This document shows positions 1 through 7,017 of a stretch of DNA of 11,984 nucleotides, piece after piece (the stretch's first letter is position 1; every line of letters starts with the position of its first letter). Source of the stretch: UBA2632 sp964452155 (GTDB lineage: Bacteria; Bacteroidota; Bacteroidia; Bacteroidales; Dysgonomonadaceae); contig CAYVLC010000081.1 of NCBI GenBank assembly GCA_964452155.1, positions 1 through 11,984 of the forward strand, written 5' to 3'. The notes beneath the pieces were generated by a model. The model was not told where the DNA came from, made no database searches, and saw only the letters and a program-made list of their open reading frames with translations. A program made the position numbers and the translations under genes.

Positions 1-382
1 GGGTGAAATATTAAACTAAATAATACATTAAAAATTAGCACATCGTATTGAACACGCTACCTAGAAAGCCGGTATAGTTCTAGTACATCAACCACAAAGG
101 GCACAAGGAAGGCACAGAGAAAAAAGAAAGTGAAGGGCCGAAGGCGACCATTAAGGCCTACAATAAAAAAGCTGATTGCTGACCGCTGAGTACAACTTAT
201 TGCTCACTACTCACTGCTCATCTGCTCACTCTCAATTCTCATCCCTTTTACTACTGCCCCAAAGGCACAACCCAATCCGTTGATGATCAGACAAAAAAAG
301 AGAGCGCATTCCACTACAGAAACACGCTCTTCACTATCCATACAGCCTCCTTAGAAACTATATTCATGTATGCCTATATTAT
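1..382. repeat. Intergenic spacer with low-complexity interspersed repeat modules
   Basis: No gene is visible here. The stretch at about 91-120 (ACCACAAAGGGCACAAGG and following) is a purine/AC-rich unit of a kind common between genes in Bacteroidota. At about 147-168 the unit ACCATTAAGGCCTACAATA recurs, inverted and slightly diverged, at about 11745-11765. From about 170 to 245 there is a run of imperfect CTGCTCACT/GCTGACTGC-like units related to those at 4061-4135 and 7976-8040. The fumarase terminator lies at 293-330. I see nothing else that can be supported. Confidence 0.6.
293..330 (-). terminator. Rho-independent terminator of the fumarase gene
   Basis: Read on the minus strand, AGAGCGTGTTTC (330-319) pairs with GGAATGCGCTCT (312-301), allowing G-U pairs, around a 6-nt loop. 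Seven T residues (299-293) follow directly. It begins about 50 nt after the fumarase stop codon, the expected place for its transcription end. Confidence 0.8.
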
Positions 383-2023
383 TTAACAGCCTGCACATCC
401 TTTTTTATTCACATCTTCGTAGAAATCATTTCCTTTATCGTCCACAAGAATAAATGCAGGAAAGTTCTCTACCTCTATCTTCCAGATAGCTTCCATACCC
501 AACTCTGGATATTCTAAGCACTCTAGGCTCTTTATACTATTTTGTGCCAATATAGCTGCTGGGCCGCCAATGCTGCCAAGGTAAAAACCACCATGTTTGT
601 GGCATGCATCGGTCACTTGTTTGCTTCTATTGCCTTTGGCCAGCATTACAAGACTACCGCCGTTAGATTGAAACAAATCTACATAAGAGTCCATCCGTCC
701 GGCCGTAGTTGGGCCCATAGATCCAGAGGCATATCCCTGAGGAGTTTTTGCTGGTCCTGCATAGTAAATGGGATGGTCTTTGATGTACTGTGGCAATCCT
801 TCGCCATTATCAATACGCTCTTTTAGTTTGGCATGAGCTATATCACGGCCCACAATGATGGTTCCGTTCAACGACAAACGAGTCGATACCGGATGCTTAC
901 TCAATTCTGCAAGAATATCAGCCATTGGTTGGTTCAAGTCAATCTCTACACCACCACCTTCGCCAGCTTCGCGATACTCCTCAGGAATGAGACGAGTAGG
1001 ATTGTCTTCCAACTTCTCTATCCAGAGACCATCTTTGTTTATCTTAGCTTTTATGTTGCGATCGGCGGAGCAAGAAACACCCATCCCCACCGGGCACGAA
1101 GCTCCATGACGTGGCAAACGCACCACCCTTATATCGTGGGCAAAATACTTGCCTCCAAACTGAGCACCTAAGCCCAATTCTTCTGAGGCTTTCTTCAACT
1201 TTGCCTCCATTTCTAAATCTCTGAAAGCCCTGCCACCCTCGTTGCCTTCGGTGGGAAGATTGTCGTAATACTTTGTAGAAGCCAGCTTCACCACCTTCAA
1301 GTTGGACTCGGCCGATGTGCCACCAATGGCAAATGCAACATGATAAGGCGGACAAGCAGCCGTGCCCAAAGATTTCATCTGGTCTATCAAATAAGCCTCT
1401 AGCTTACCAGGAGTGAGCAGCGCCTTTGTTTCTTGATAAAGAAATGTTTTGTTGGCAGAGCCACCACCTTTTGCTACAAACAAGAAATTGTATTCGTCTC
1501 CTTGTGTGGCATACAAATCTATTTGTGCAGGCAAGTTGCATCCTGTATTCACCTCGTCGTACATATTGAGGGGTGCATTTTGCGAATAACGCAAATTCTC
1601 GTTCACATAAGTATTGTAAACACCCCTCGAGAGGGCTTCTTCATCGCATCCGTCTGTCCACACACGTTGTCCTTTCTTACCCATAATGATGGCAGTACCT
1701 GTGTCTTGACAAAATGGAAGAACTCCCTTGGCAGAAATCTCCGAGTTGCGCAAAAAGGTTAGTGCCACAAACTTATCGTTTTCGCTTGCTTCTGGATCAG
1801 ATAGTATTTGAGCCACCTGAGCCTGATGATCTGGACGCAACAAAAAATTGACATCGCGAAAAGCATGCTGTGCTAACAGTGTTAGTGCCTCGGGAGCCAC
1901 CTTTAGCATTTGCTTCCCTTCGAATTCAGCAGTAGAGACATGCTCATTGGTGAGCAGATAATAATTGGTTTTATCTTCCGACAAAGGAAAAGTGTCTTGA
2001 TACTTAAACGGTTTTGTAGCCAT
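383..2023 (-). CDS. Fumarate hydratase, class I (iron-sulfur)
   Basis: This 546-residue protein is a class I fumarase, which interconverts fumarate and L-malate in the cytoplasm using an oxygen-sensitive [4Fe-4S] cluster. The three cluster cysteines are in the positions known from E. coli FumA: Cys105 in PFCQDTGT, Cys224 in GTAACPPYH and Cys318 in GVSCSADR. The N-terminal alpha domain runs to about residue 340 and the C-terminal beta domain follows, with the conserved GPTTAGRMDSYV near residue 437 and GNRSKQVTDAC near 464. The length is that of the single-chain (not two-subunit) form. The protein ends in CAGC. It begins with ATG and has its own promoter and terminator, so it looks monocistronic. 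In anaerobic Bacteroidales this enzyme serves the reductive branch that makes succinate; that role is inferred from family knowledge. The symbol could be fumA or fumB, so none is given. Confidence 0.96.
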   Translation of the reverse strand: MATKPFKYQDTFPLSEDKTNYYLLTNEHVSTAEFEGKQMLKVAPEALTLLAQHAFRDVNFLLRPDHQAQVAQILSDPEASENDKFVALTFLRNSEISAKGVLPFCQDTGTAIIMGKKGQRVWTDGCDEEALSRGVYNTYVNENLRYSQNAPLNMYDEVNTGCNLPAQIDLYATQGDEYNFLFVAKGGGSANKTFLYQETKALLTPGKLEAYLIDQMKSLGTAACPPYHVAFAIGGTSAESNLKVVKLASTKYYDNLPTEGNEGGRAFRDLEMEAKLKKASEELGLGAQFGGKYFAHDIRVVRLPRHGASCPVGMGVSCSADRNIKAKINKDGLWIEKLEDNPTRLIPEEYREAGEGGGVEIDLNQPMADILAELSKHPVSTRLSLNGTIIVGRDIAHAKLKERIDNGEGLPQYIKDHPIYYAGPAKTPQGYASGSMGPTTAGRMDSYVDLFQSNGGSLVMLAKGNRSKQVTDACHKHGGFYLGSIGGPAAILAQNSIKSLECLEYPELGMEAIWKIEVENFPAFILVDDKGNDFYEDVNKKGCAGC

Positions 2024-2073
2024 AACGAATCAATGATTTAGTTTATATTTTAAATTTACTTTATTTCTAATCG

Positions 2074-2081
2074 CAAAAATA
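2074..2081 (-). promoter_or_regulatory. Likely -7 promoter box of the fumarase gene
   Basis: The minus strand reads TATTTTTG, which fits the Bacteroidota TAnnTTTG consensus. It would give a leader of about 45 nt before the ATG at 2023. The upstream -33 element is poor (a T-rich stretch, no clear TTTG), so the assignment rests on the -7 box alone. Confidence 0.45.
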
Positions 2082-2586
2082 CAAAGAATATTGGACGAAT
2101 AGAAAACTTGCTGCTTAAATGATGTTTTTTATTCTCTTATATTAAGCGTAAATGTGATGATAGTATTTGCTGGGTTGTAGCGACGGCAATCTATTGGTTC
2201 TCATTCTAATTTAGCAGCCACCTTTATTTGAAATATATGAGGTGCTAATCCTCTAACGTGGCATCTTTCGGTAATCTGTGAAGTGTTTGATTGGAATCGT
2301 GATATATTCTCGTTAGATGAGAGAAAACAGGACAAATACCTGGCTTTTGACCATTTTAAAGTGGTAATTTTTCTGTGCATTATGATCATCTGAAACCCTA
2401 TTTCTCTCATTTTTTACGGCTAACTTTATTGCATTGTGTATCAATCATGTATTCGTTTAGAGTTCTATTTTTTTTATTGGTATAGATGAATAAACAGCTT
2501 TGGCAACCACCTATTTTATAATTGTAAAAGCGGTTGATTCCAACTATCTAGACAAAGAGGGCTTTTTCTGAAAGAATTTTCAACTT
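2082..2586. other. Spacer with no recognised content
   Basis: This AT-rich stretch lies between the divergent fumarase and thioesterase genes. Unlike the other spacers it carries none of the interspersed repeat modules. A 69-codon open frame on the minus strand (2201-2410) has no recognisable motif and I do not call it. A short palindrome (ACCATTTTAAAGTGGT, about 2351-2366) is followed by AATTTTT but has no loop. I see no tRNA or known RNA. Confidence 0.4.
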
Positions 2587-2616
2587 CCCCCATTTTCCAT
2601 TAATTGCAACTTTTGC

Positions 2617-2624
2617 TACCTTTG
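2617..2624 (+). promoter_or_regulatory. -7 promoter box of thioesterase copy 1
   Basis: TACCTTTG matches the Bacteroidota TAnnTTTG consensus, with a T-rich TTTTCC about 24 nt upstream as a weak -33 element. The leader before the ATG at 2707 would be about 75 nt. The box lies inside the 985-bp repeat, so both gene copies keep it. Confidence 0.65.
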
Positions 2625-2706
2625 TTTAAAACTTGTGAGTGCCTACAAGCGTTTACATCTCTAAACATACACACAACATATATACACACACAATAGAAAC
2701 AAAGAA

Positions 2707-3462
2707 ATGACACAACAAACATCGTTCAATTATAAGATTGAACCCGAGCACATCGACTTTCAGAAAAACATATCGCCTATCGTTCTCACCGACATGATTG
2801 TGAATGCAGCTGGCAAAGATGCCAACCAGTATGGTTTTGGTTTGATGGATTTGCACGAGAAGAATTGCTCATGGGTGGTATCGCGCTTTGCTATGGAGCT
2901 ACACACCATACCCACTGTGGGCGACAACCTCTCTATAGAGACTTGGGTGAAAGATGTGAGCAATGTATTTACTACGCGCAACTTTAGGCTGACAAACGCA
3001 GCAAGCAATGGCGACAGCAAAGTGATGGGCTATGCAGTATTGTCGTGGGCAGTACTAGACCTCGACACACGCCAAAGTGTGCCTTTGGCCAATTTGCCCG
3101 ATTTGAACAGTTTTATTGTAAACGAATCCATTCCTTTGGCATCGCCCATGCGTATTCCTGATATAGAGGGCCGGGTTGCCAATGGATTTGAGGTAAAGTA
3201 TAGCGATATCGACTTGAATGTACACACCAATGTGCTCAAGTATTTGCAGTGCATCTGTGATATATTTACACTCGATTTTTATGCCAAGCGTGTACTGAAA
3301 AGAGTGGAGATAAACTTCTTGCGGGAACTGAACTTTGGCGACAAAGGATCTGTCCACTATGAAGAGGTGGCCGAGAATGATTTTTTGTTCAAGTTGGTTA
3401 CCACCGAGGGGGTAACTGTGTCGCGCAGTAGAATGTTATTTGAGTTTAAAGATAAGAGTTAA
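2707..3462 (+). CDS. Acyl-ACP thioesterase, copy 1
   Basis: This 251-residue protein belongs to the FatA/FatB-like acyl-ACP thioesterase family, which hydrolyses acyl-acyl carrier protein to free fatty acid in the cytoplasm. It has the double hot-dog layout: a first half with SWVVSRFAMELHTIPTVGD (55-73), and a second half with YSDIDLNVHTNVLKYLQ (165-181). The second motif contains the N171-x-H173-x-N175 signature, corresponding to the N-x-H-x-N of plant enzymes. The length is usual for bacterial members. The substrate chain length cannot be read from the sequence. The ATG start is the first in frame after the promoter box at 2617. It appears monocistronic. The oddity is that the same gene, with its promoter and apparently unchanged, is found again at 7018-7773, so either copy could replace the other. 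Confidence 0.9.
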   Translation: MTQQTSFNYKIEPEHIDFQKNISPIVLTDMIVNAAGKDANQYGFGLMDLHEKNCSWVVSRFAMELHTIPTVGDNLSIETWVKDVSNVFTTRNFRLTNAASNGDSKVMGYAVLSWAVLDLDTRQSVPLANLPDLNSFIVNESIPLASPMRIPDIEGRVANGFEVKYSDIDLNVHTNVLKYLQCICDIFTLDFYAKRVLKRVEINFLRELNFGDKGSVHYEEVAENDFLFKLVTTEGVTVSRSRMLFEFKDKS

Positions 3463-3571
3463 GAGTTGACCCTTGTGCCAATATTGCAGCATCTATTTAC
3501 AAGGCAGTTGGTAGAGAAAACACATGAATTTTCTCTACGTTGGTGTTCCGCTGGCTCTGGTGTCCTTTGCT
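3463..3571 (+). repeat. Repeat module and palindrome at the end of long repeat copy 1
   Basis: After the thioesterase stop comes a module (about 3479-3510, CAATATTGCAGCATCTATTT and following) that recurs at about 3766-3792 and inverted at about 9810-9842. It leads into the palindrome at 3511-3538. The same module is present in copy 2 because it lies inside the 985-bp duplication. Confidence 0.7.
3511..3538. repeat. 28-bp palindrome P1 (thioesterase copy 1)
   Basis: GTAGAGAAAA (3511-3520) and TTTTCTCTAC (3529-3538) are exact inverted repeats around CACATGAA. A related version at 9782-9809 has the self-complementary core AAAATTCATGAATTTT. No T tract follows, so a terminator role is not supported. 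Confidence 0.75.
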
Positions 3572-3947
3572 GGCGAGGATTAGATAGCATCTGTCAATGG
3601 TTAGGGTATGGTGTGTACTCGGAGCTTCTAGCTTTGAGGGTTGGATAGTGACATGCTATCGTATGTAAAATATTAGCACACAGATGACACTGATTGAACA
3701 GATGAACGCAGATAAATGCGGGTGTGGTATGAGATATGTGGTCTGTGATCTGTGATGGATGTGCTCTAATATTGCAGCATCTATTTGCTAGGCTGGTCAT
3801 TTGGAGAGAGACGCGATAAATCGTCGTCTCTACAGTTCTGTAAATATTACACACTCACACACACACTGCTAACGGCTAAGGGCTAACGCCTAACAGCTGT
3901 TTTATTTTCAACAGATTCCTCCGGCTGGTCGGAATAGACAGGGAATA
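3572..3947 (+). repeat. Mosaic intergenic repeat, left copy
   Basis: No gene is seen here. The tract is collinear, with small insertions and deletions, with the reverse complement of about 9627-10060. In order it holds a GGAGCTTCTAGCTT unit (about 3620); CATGCTATCGTATG (3651-3664); an ACAGATGACACTGATT/GAACGCAGATAAATGCGGG unit (about 3680-3722, also near 11775-11820); an ATATTGCAGCATCTATTTGC unit (about 3769-3788); a palindrome at 3807-3831; and a CAGATTCCTCCGGCTGGTCG unit (about 3912-3931). It passes directly into the hairpin repeat at 3948. Confidence 0.75.
3807..3831. repeat. Palindrome P2 (GAGACG arms), left copy
   Basis: AGAGACG (3807-3813) pairs with CGTCTCT (3825-3831), and inside them CGAT pairs with ATCG around AA, with one bulged T at 3824. 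The counterpart at 9742-9766 has the same arms and TT in the centre. Similar GAGACG...CGTCTC palindromes are known as dispersed repeats in several bacterial phyla. Confidence 0.7.
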
Positions 3948-4072
3948 AATTATGAATTGCGCTTGCCTAGGGGTGGGGAGCTCCTGCTCCGCACATAAGA
4001 CAAATAGACGGAGCAAGAGCTTCTTATGTCCCAGGGGGTGAATATTACGAATTGCGATGGTATTGCTCACTG
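3948..4072 (+). repeat. 125-bp direct repeat with hairpin, left flank of R-M cassette
   Basis: It matches 6687-6810 in the same orientation, at roughly 85 percent identity by eye. It begins in AATTATGAATTGCG and ends in GATGGTATTGCTCACTG. A central block of 23 bases containing CCGCACATAAGACAAATAG is identical in the two copies. A hairpin (3978-4023) has arms AGCTCCTGCTCCG and CGGAGCAAGAGCT with one mismatch. The repeat ends only about 50 bp from the endonuclease stop codon. Confidence 0.8.
3978..4023. repeat. Hairpin inside left flanking repeat
   Basis: The arms around 3979-3991 and 4009-4021 are self-complementary except for one C-A pair. The loop holds CACATAAGACAAATAGA. No T tract follows on either strand, so it is not a typical terminator. 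Confidence 0.65.
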
Positions 4073-4125
4073 TTCACTGCCAACTGCAAATAGCCAACAG
4101 CTGTTTACACCACCAACTGCCGTTC
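4073..4125. repeat. CACTGCCAACTGC-type simple repeat between hairpin repeat and endonuclease gene
   Basis: The stretch consists of TTCACTGCCAACTGC and CCAACTGCCGTTCTCACTGC-like units, also seen at 7976-8040 and more loosely at 6811-6840. The repeat appears to run through the endonuclease stop codon to about 4138. Confidence 0.55.
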
Positions 4126-5295
4126 TCACTGCTTACTCCTAACGTATTTCACAAAAGTATCTAAAGTCCAAATTTCATCTCTGTGTTCTTTTGGGAAACT
4201 CTTTAAGAATGGCCTTGGAACAACAAGTGTTACACCCGACAAATTCATTTCTTTTAGTTGGTTACTCGAAATCCCTTGTTGAAGCGTGAAGAGGTGTTTT
4301 TGTGGAATTCGGTCTGCTTCTCCAACAATTTGTCTCCATCTGTCTTTGCAGGTAGTTTTAGCTCCAAGAAAAACTAATTTATCGCTACCCATAGGCTCTC
4401 TGAAGTATGTCTCTATGTTTGGGAAAATAAAGTCGGGCTTTTTCTGTGCTTCTGTAGTGGCTTGGGATGTGTATGATAGTTCCCAAATATTAAATACTTC
4501 TGAGAGGTGATGCTCTAATGATTTTCCCGCTCTAGATTTTCTTCTATTAAGAATTGTATTGGCAGTTTTAATTAACGCTTCAACAGAATTAAATTTGTTT
4601 TTAATTATTTCGCCATATCTATCATTTTCAATAAACTTGAATAAGTCAAACTCAGTGGCAATCCAATGTAATATTTCATTGTCAGGCTTAGATAAAACGG
4701 ATGTTGCATCTAAATTGTGGGCCTCAATAAATATTTTTCTTGCACCTGTTGCCAATTCAATAGTAGGAGGGAAATCGACTGTGAGTTTTTCTATAAAATT
4801 TTGGAATAGTCTTTTCAGTCTTTGGTCTGCTGTTGGCTCAGTTGGTTTGGGTAGTATTTTATTTGTTTCGGTCGAAGATATTCCAAAGGCATCAAAGAAA
4901 GCATCAATATCTTCGTCTGCCGACAAGACAAACGCATCGAAATAGTCTTTGTCCTTTTTAGCTATAACGAGCAGGTCACCTATGTTGTCTTCCCGAAGAA
5001 ATGGAAACCCTTTTCCAAACCTTGTAAGTCTATATTCATTTCTTGTTCCAACTCCATAGTAAATAAAGCGACTATCTGTTTCAAACTGGTTTTGCCATTT
5101 TATTTTGATAAAGACATCTTTATTTGCTCCTTTTACGCCAGGCGTGTCAAAGAAAAGGTTCCAAGAGCTCTTGCTAATATGAAATCCAGCTTGATGCCCG
5201 CCTGTTGCACCTGTGTCGTTTGCGGTAATAAATTTGCTGAAGGCTACATTGCTTTTAGAGCATGATTCAATTGCCGAGGTTAATATACTATCCAT
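4126..5295 (-). CDS. Type II restriction endonuclease, EcoRII-like
   Basis: The 389-residue protein resembles EcoRII, a type IIE endonuclease that cuts before CCWGG and must bind extra target copies. The N-terminal effector-binding domain shows TGATGGHQAGFHISK (28-42). The C-terminal PD-(D/E)xK domain shows RAGKSLEHHL (255-264), PDFIFP with Asp288, and GAKTTCKDRWRQI with Lys313 and Lys317. The 25-residue gap from Asp288 to Lys313 equals that between the EcoRII catalytic residues Asp299 and Lys324. I chose the ATG at 5295, which overlaps the methyltransferase stop by 8 bp. A TTG four codons upstream (5307) is possible but needs a longer overlap and a rare start. Co-transcription after the methyltransferase gene is likely. 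The last few codons run into an intergenic repeat. Base composition is AT-rich, suggesting transfer. The family call is secure; the exact target is inferred. Confidence 0.9.
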   Translation of the reverse strand: MDSILTSAIESCSKSNVAFSKFITANDTGATGGHQAGFHISKSSWNLFFDTPGVKGANKDVFIKIKWQNQFETDSRFIYYGVGTRNEYRLTRFGKGFPFLREDNIGDLLVIAKKDKDYFDAFVLSADEDIDAFFDAFGISSTETNKILPKPTEPTADQRLKRLFQNFIEKLTVDFPPTIELATGARKIFIEAHNLDATSVLSKPDNEILHWIATEFDLFKFIENDRYGEIIKNKFNSVEALIKTANTILNRRKSRAGKSLEHHLSEVFNIWELSYTSQATTEAQKKPDFIFPNIETYFREPMGSDKLVFLGAKTTCKDRWRQIVGEADRIPQKHLFTLQQGISSNQLKEMNLSGVTLVVPRPFLKSFPKEHRDEIWTLDTFVKYVRSKQ

Positions 5296-6466
5296 TGAAA
5301 TTATCAAATACTTTGGTTATCTGTTTTGCTACTGCATGCATAAGAGGCATCACTACTGAGTTCCCAAATTGTTGATAAGCTTGGTTGTCTGACACCGGAA
5401 TTACAAAGTTTTCCGGAAAACCTTGCAGCCTAGCACACTCTCGGGGAGTTAATCTTCTGGGGTTAATGCCTTCTTGAGGAATTAATATTTCGGATCCATC
5501 TTTATAATATCTAGCACTCATAGTTCTGCTTATTCCATCAAGATTTGTTAAGCCAAATCCAAATCCGTTGCCTTTAGCTTTGTGCTTAGCTGCATAATCT
5601 TGAAGATAATTCCAGAGTTTGTCAGATAAGGTATATTTAGGATCAGGATTTTCTTCTAAAATCTCTCTAATTACTCTTTTTGGTTCGGGTAGTTCTGGGA
5701 ATTTAAAATTTTCATGGCCATTGAAAATGTTTTTATCAAAGCCAACTATTATTATTCTATCGCGATTTTGTGGCACAAAATGCTTTCCGTTTAAAACTCT
5801 AAAGTGAACAGAATATCCTAGTTCATCAAGGACATTATATATTACTTCAAAAGTTTTTCCTTTATCATGACTAACAAGGTTCTTTACATTCTCGAGCATA
5901 AAAGACTTTGGTCTTTTGCTTTTTAAAATACGTGCAATATCAAAAAACAAAGTTCCTTGCGTTTCATCCAAGAATCCATGTTTTCTTCCAAGGCTATTTT
6001 TCTTAGAAACGCCTGCTATAGAAAACGGTTGACAGGGGAACCCGGCCAGAAGGACATCGTGATTAGGGATAAACTTTGCATCTATCTGCGTTATATCTCC
6101 AAAAGGAACTTCTCCAAAATTAGCTTCGTAAGTTACTTTTGAAAACTTGTTGTACTCTGATGAAAAAACACACTTACCACCCACCTTTTGATAGGCCATT
6201 CTAATGCCACCTATACCAGCAAACAAATCTATAAATGTGAATTTTGGATGCTTAGTAGTTGGAAAAGGTATGTCCCATTTAAAGTTTAGTTTCCCTTGTT
6301 GTAGTAGGGCATATTGATTCAAATATTTAATGGCAGGTTCTTCAAAATTTTGAACCGCCTCATGATTTAAGTTCTGTAGATAATGTGTTGCAAAAGCTTG
6401 TTGGTTATCAATATCCTTTAAGGGGCTGATTCCAATGCTTTCTTTAATATCGGAGTATTTTATCAT
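5288..6466 (-). CDS. DNA (cytosine-5) methyltransferase, Dcm/M.EcoRII-like
   Basis: This 392-residue enzyme transfers a methyl group from S-adenosylmethionine to C5 of cytosine. All core motifs are present in order: motif I FIDLFAGIGG (78-87), motif IV GFPCQPFS with catalytic Cys145, motif VI LENV (191-194), motif VIII QNRDR (233-237), motif IX RRLTPRECARLQGF (337-350) and motif X QFGNSVV (366-372). The stretch AGVSKKNSLGR (151-161) and the target-recognition region with GNGFGFG and MSARYYKDGSEIL closely resemble E. coli Dcm as I recall it, so CCWGG is the predicted target. A roughly 75-residue N-terminal extension is also Dcm-like; in M.EcoRII the methyltransferase represses its own gene. 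The gene precedes and overlaps the endonuclease gene, so protection can be made first. No controller (C) protein or Vsr nuclease gene is seen beside it. Confidence 0.95.
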   Translation of the reverse strand: MIKYSDIKESIGISPLKDIDNQQAFATHYLQNLNHEAVQNFEEPAIKYLNQYALLQQGKLNFKWDIPFPTTKHPKFTFIDLFAGIGGIRMAYQKVGGKCVFSSEYNKFSKVTYEANFGEVPFGDITQIDAKFIPNHDVLLAGFPCQPFSIAGVSKKNSLGRKHGFLDETQGTLFFDIARILKSKRPKSFMLENVKNLVSHDKGKTFEVIYNVLDELGYSVHFRVLNGKHFVPQNRDRIIIVGFDKNIFNGHENFKFPELPEPKRVIREILEENPDPKYTLSDKLWNYLQDYAAKHKAKGNGFGFGLTNLDGISRTMSARYYKDGSEILIPQEGINPRRLTPRECARLQGFPENFVIPVSDNQAYQQFGNSVVMPLMHAVAKQITKVFDNFNG

Positions 6467-6653
6467 TTTTATGTTGTTTGTGCAAAGGTCGAAGATTTTG
6501 ATGAAACTCTATTCTATTAAATCAAAAATCTCATTGTGTTTTAAAATCTGAGGTTTTATAGCTTCAGGTTTATGCAATGATTTCGATAACATCAAATATA
6601 CGAAAGATTTTTTGTATCTATTGATGAAGCATAGAGAAAAGTTCCTTGGGAAT
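6467..6653. other. Upstream region of the R-M cassette
   Basis: This AT-rich, non-repetitive stretch precedes the methyltransferase gene and shares its composition, so it probably belongs to the transferred cassette. It contains the candidate promoter at 6483-6490. There is no open frame of a controller protein on either strand. Confidence 0.45.
6483..6490 (-). promoter_or_regulatory. Possible -7 promoter box of the R-M operon
   Basis: The minus strand reads GACCTTTG, one base from the TAnnTTTG consensus. The transcript would have a leader of only about 10 nt before the ATG at 6466. No good -33 element is visible. This is the best candidate in the region but weak. Confidence 0.3.
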
Positions 6654-6897
6654 GATTTGCACACAGATAACACTAAATCAATTATTAATTATTAATTGCG
6701 CTGGCCTGGGGGTGGGGATCTCCTACTCCGCACATAAGACAAATAGACAGAGCAGGAGCTCCATCTGTTCTAGGGCTGATTATTACGAATTACGATGGTA
6801 TTGTTCACTGCTGAATGTTAACAGCCAACAGCCAACTGGTTCACCCCCCCCCTCATTGTCAACTGTCCATTGTCAATTGTCCATTATTCACGCCCCC
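6654..6897 (+). repeat. Repeat tract between R-M cassette and long repeat copy 2
   Basis: No gene is seen. It starts with TTTGCACACAGATAACACT, related to units near 3675 and 11770. It continues with AATTATTAATTATT, the hairpin repeat at 6687-6810, then AACAGCCAACAGCCAACTGG. A C9 tract (6844-6852) follows, then ATTGTCAACTGTCCATTGTC-like units and a C10 tract (6893-6902). The C10 tract forms the junction with the 985-bp repeat. Confidence 0.7.
6687..6810 (+). repeat. 125-bp direct repeat with hairpin, right flank of R-M cassette
   Basis: It is the partner of 3948-4072 in the same orientation. The hairpin arms are about 6717-6730 and 6748-6761, with three mismatches, so this copy is the more decayed as a stem. 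Together the two copies enclose 2.6 kb with exactly the two R-M genes and their upstream region. Confidence 0.8.
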
Positions 6898-6927
6898 CCC
6901 CCATTTTCCATTAATTGCAACTTTTGC

Positions 6928-6935
6928 TACCTTTG
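6928..6935 (+). promoter_or_regulatory. -7 promoter box of thioesterase copy 2
   Basis: TACCTTTG lies at the same position relative to the gene as in copy 1. About 25 bp upstream lies the C10 junction, so any regulatory site further upstream of copy 1 is not shared by this copy. Confidence 0.6.
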
Positions 6936-7017
6936 TTTAAAACTTGTGAGTGCCTACAAGCGTTTACATCTCTAAACATACACACAACATATATACACAC
7001 ACAATAGAAACAAAGAA

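Larger units (their letters stand above)
2587..3571 (+). repeat. Long direct repeat, copy 1 (985 bp, carries thioesterase gene)
   Basis: This segment recurs at 6898-7882 with a constant offset of 4311 bp. Reading both copies I found no difference, in the promoter, the coding region or the 109 nt after the stop codon. Identity starts inside a C tract (C5 here, C10 in copy 2) and ends at CCTTTGCT, after which this copy continues GGCGAGGATT and the other AATGCATTTT. The repeat has no terminal inverted repeats and no transposase gene. The unique DNA between the copies holds the R-M cassette. Confidence 0.95.

Noticed and set aside
2201..2410. 69-codon open frame on the minus strand
   Set aside because: No recognisable motif, no promoter box, and composition like the surrounding non-coding DNA.
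3466..3648. 60-codon open frame after thioesterase copy 1
   Set aside because: It is made of dispersed repeat units and the P1 palindrome; the duplicated copy breaks into a different frame end at 7882.
3978..4023. Hairpin in the flanking repeat as terminator of the R-M operon
   Set aside because: The stem is good but no T tract follows on the minus strand, and the same hairpin lies upstream of the operon as well.
5296..5307. TTG start giving a 393-residue endonuclease
   Set aside because: The ATG at 5295 overlaps the upstream stop by only 8 bp, a usual coupling arrangement, and ATG is far more common; the extra four residues MIIS are not part of a known motif.
6646..6975. 109-codon open frame on the plus strand
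   Set aside because: It runs through the hairpin repeat, two C tracts and the thioesterase promoter, so it is a chance frame in repeats.
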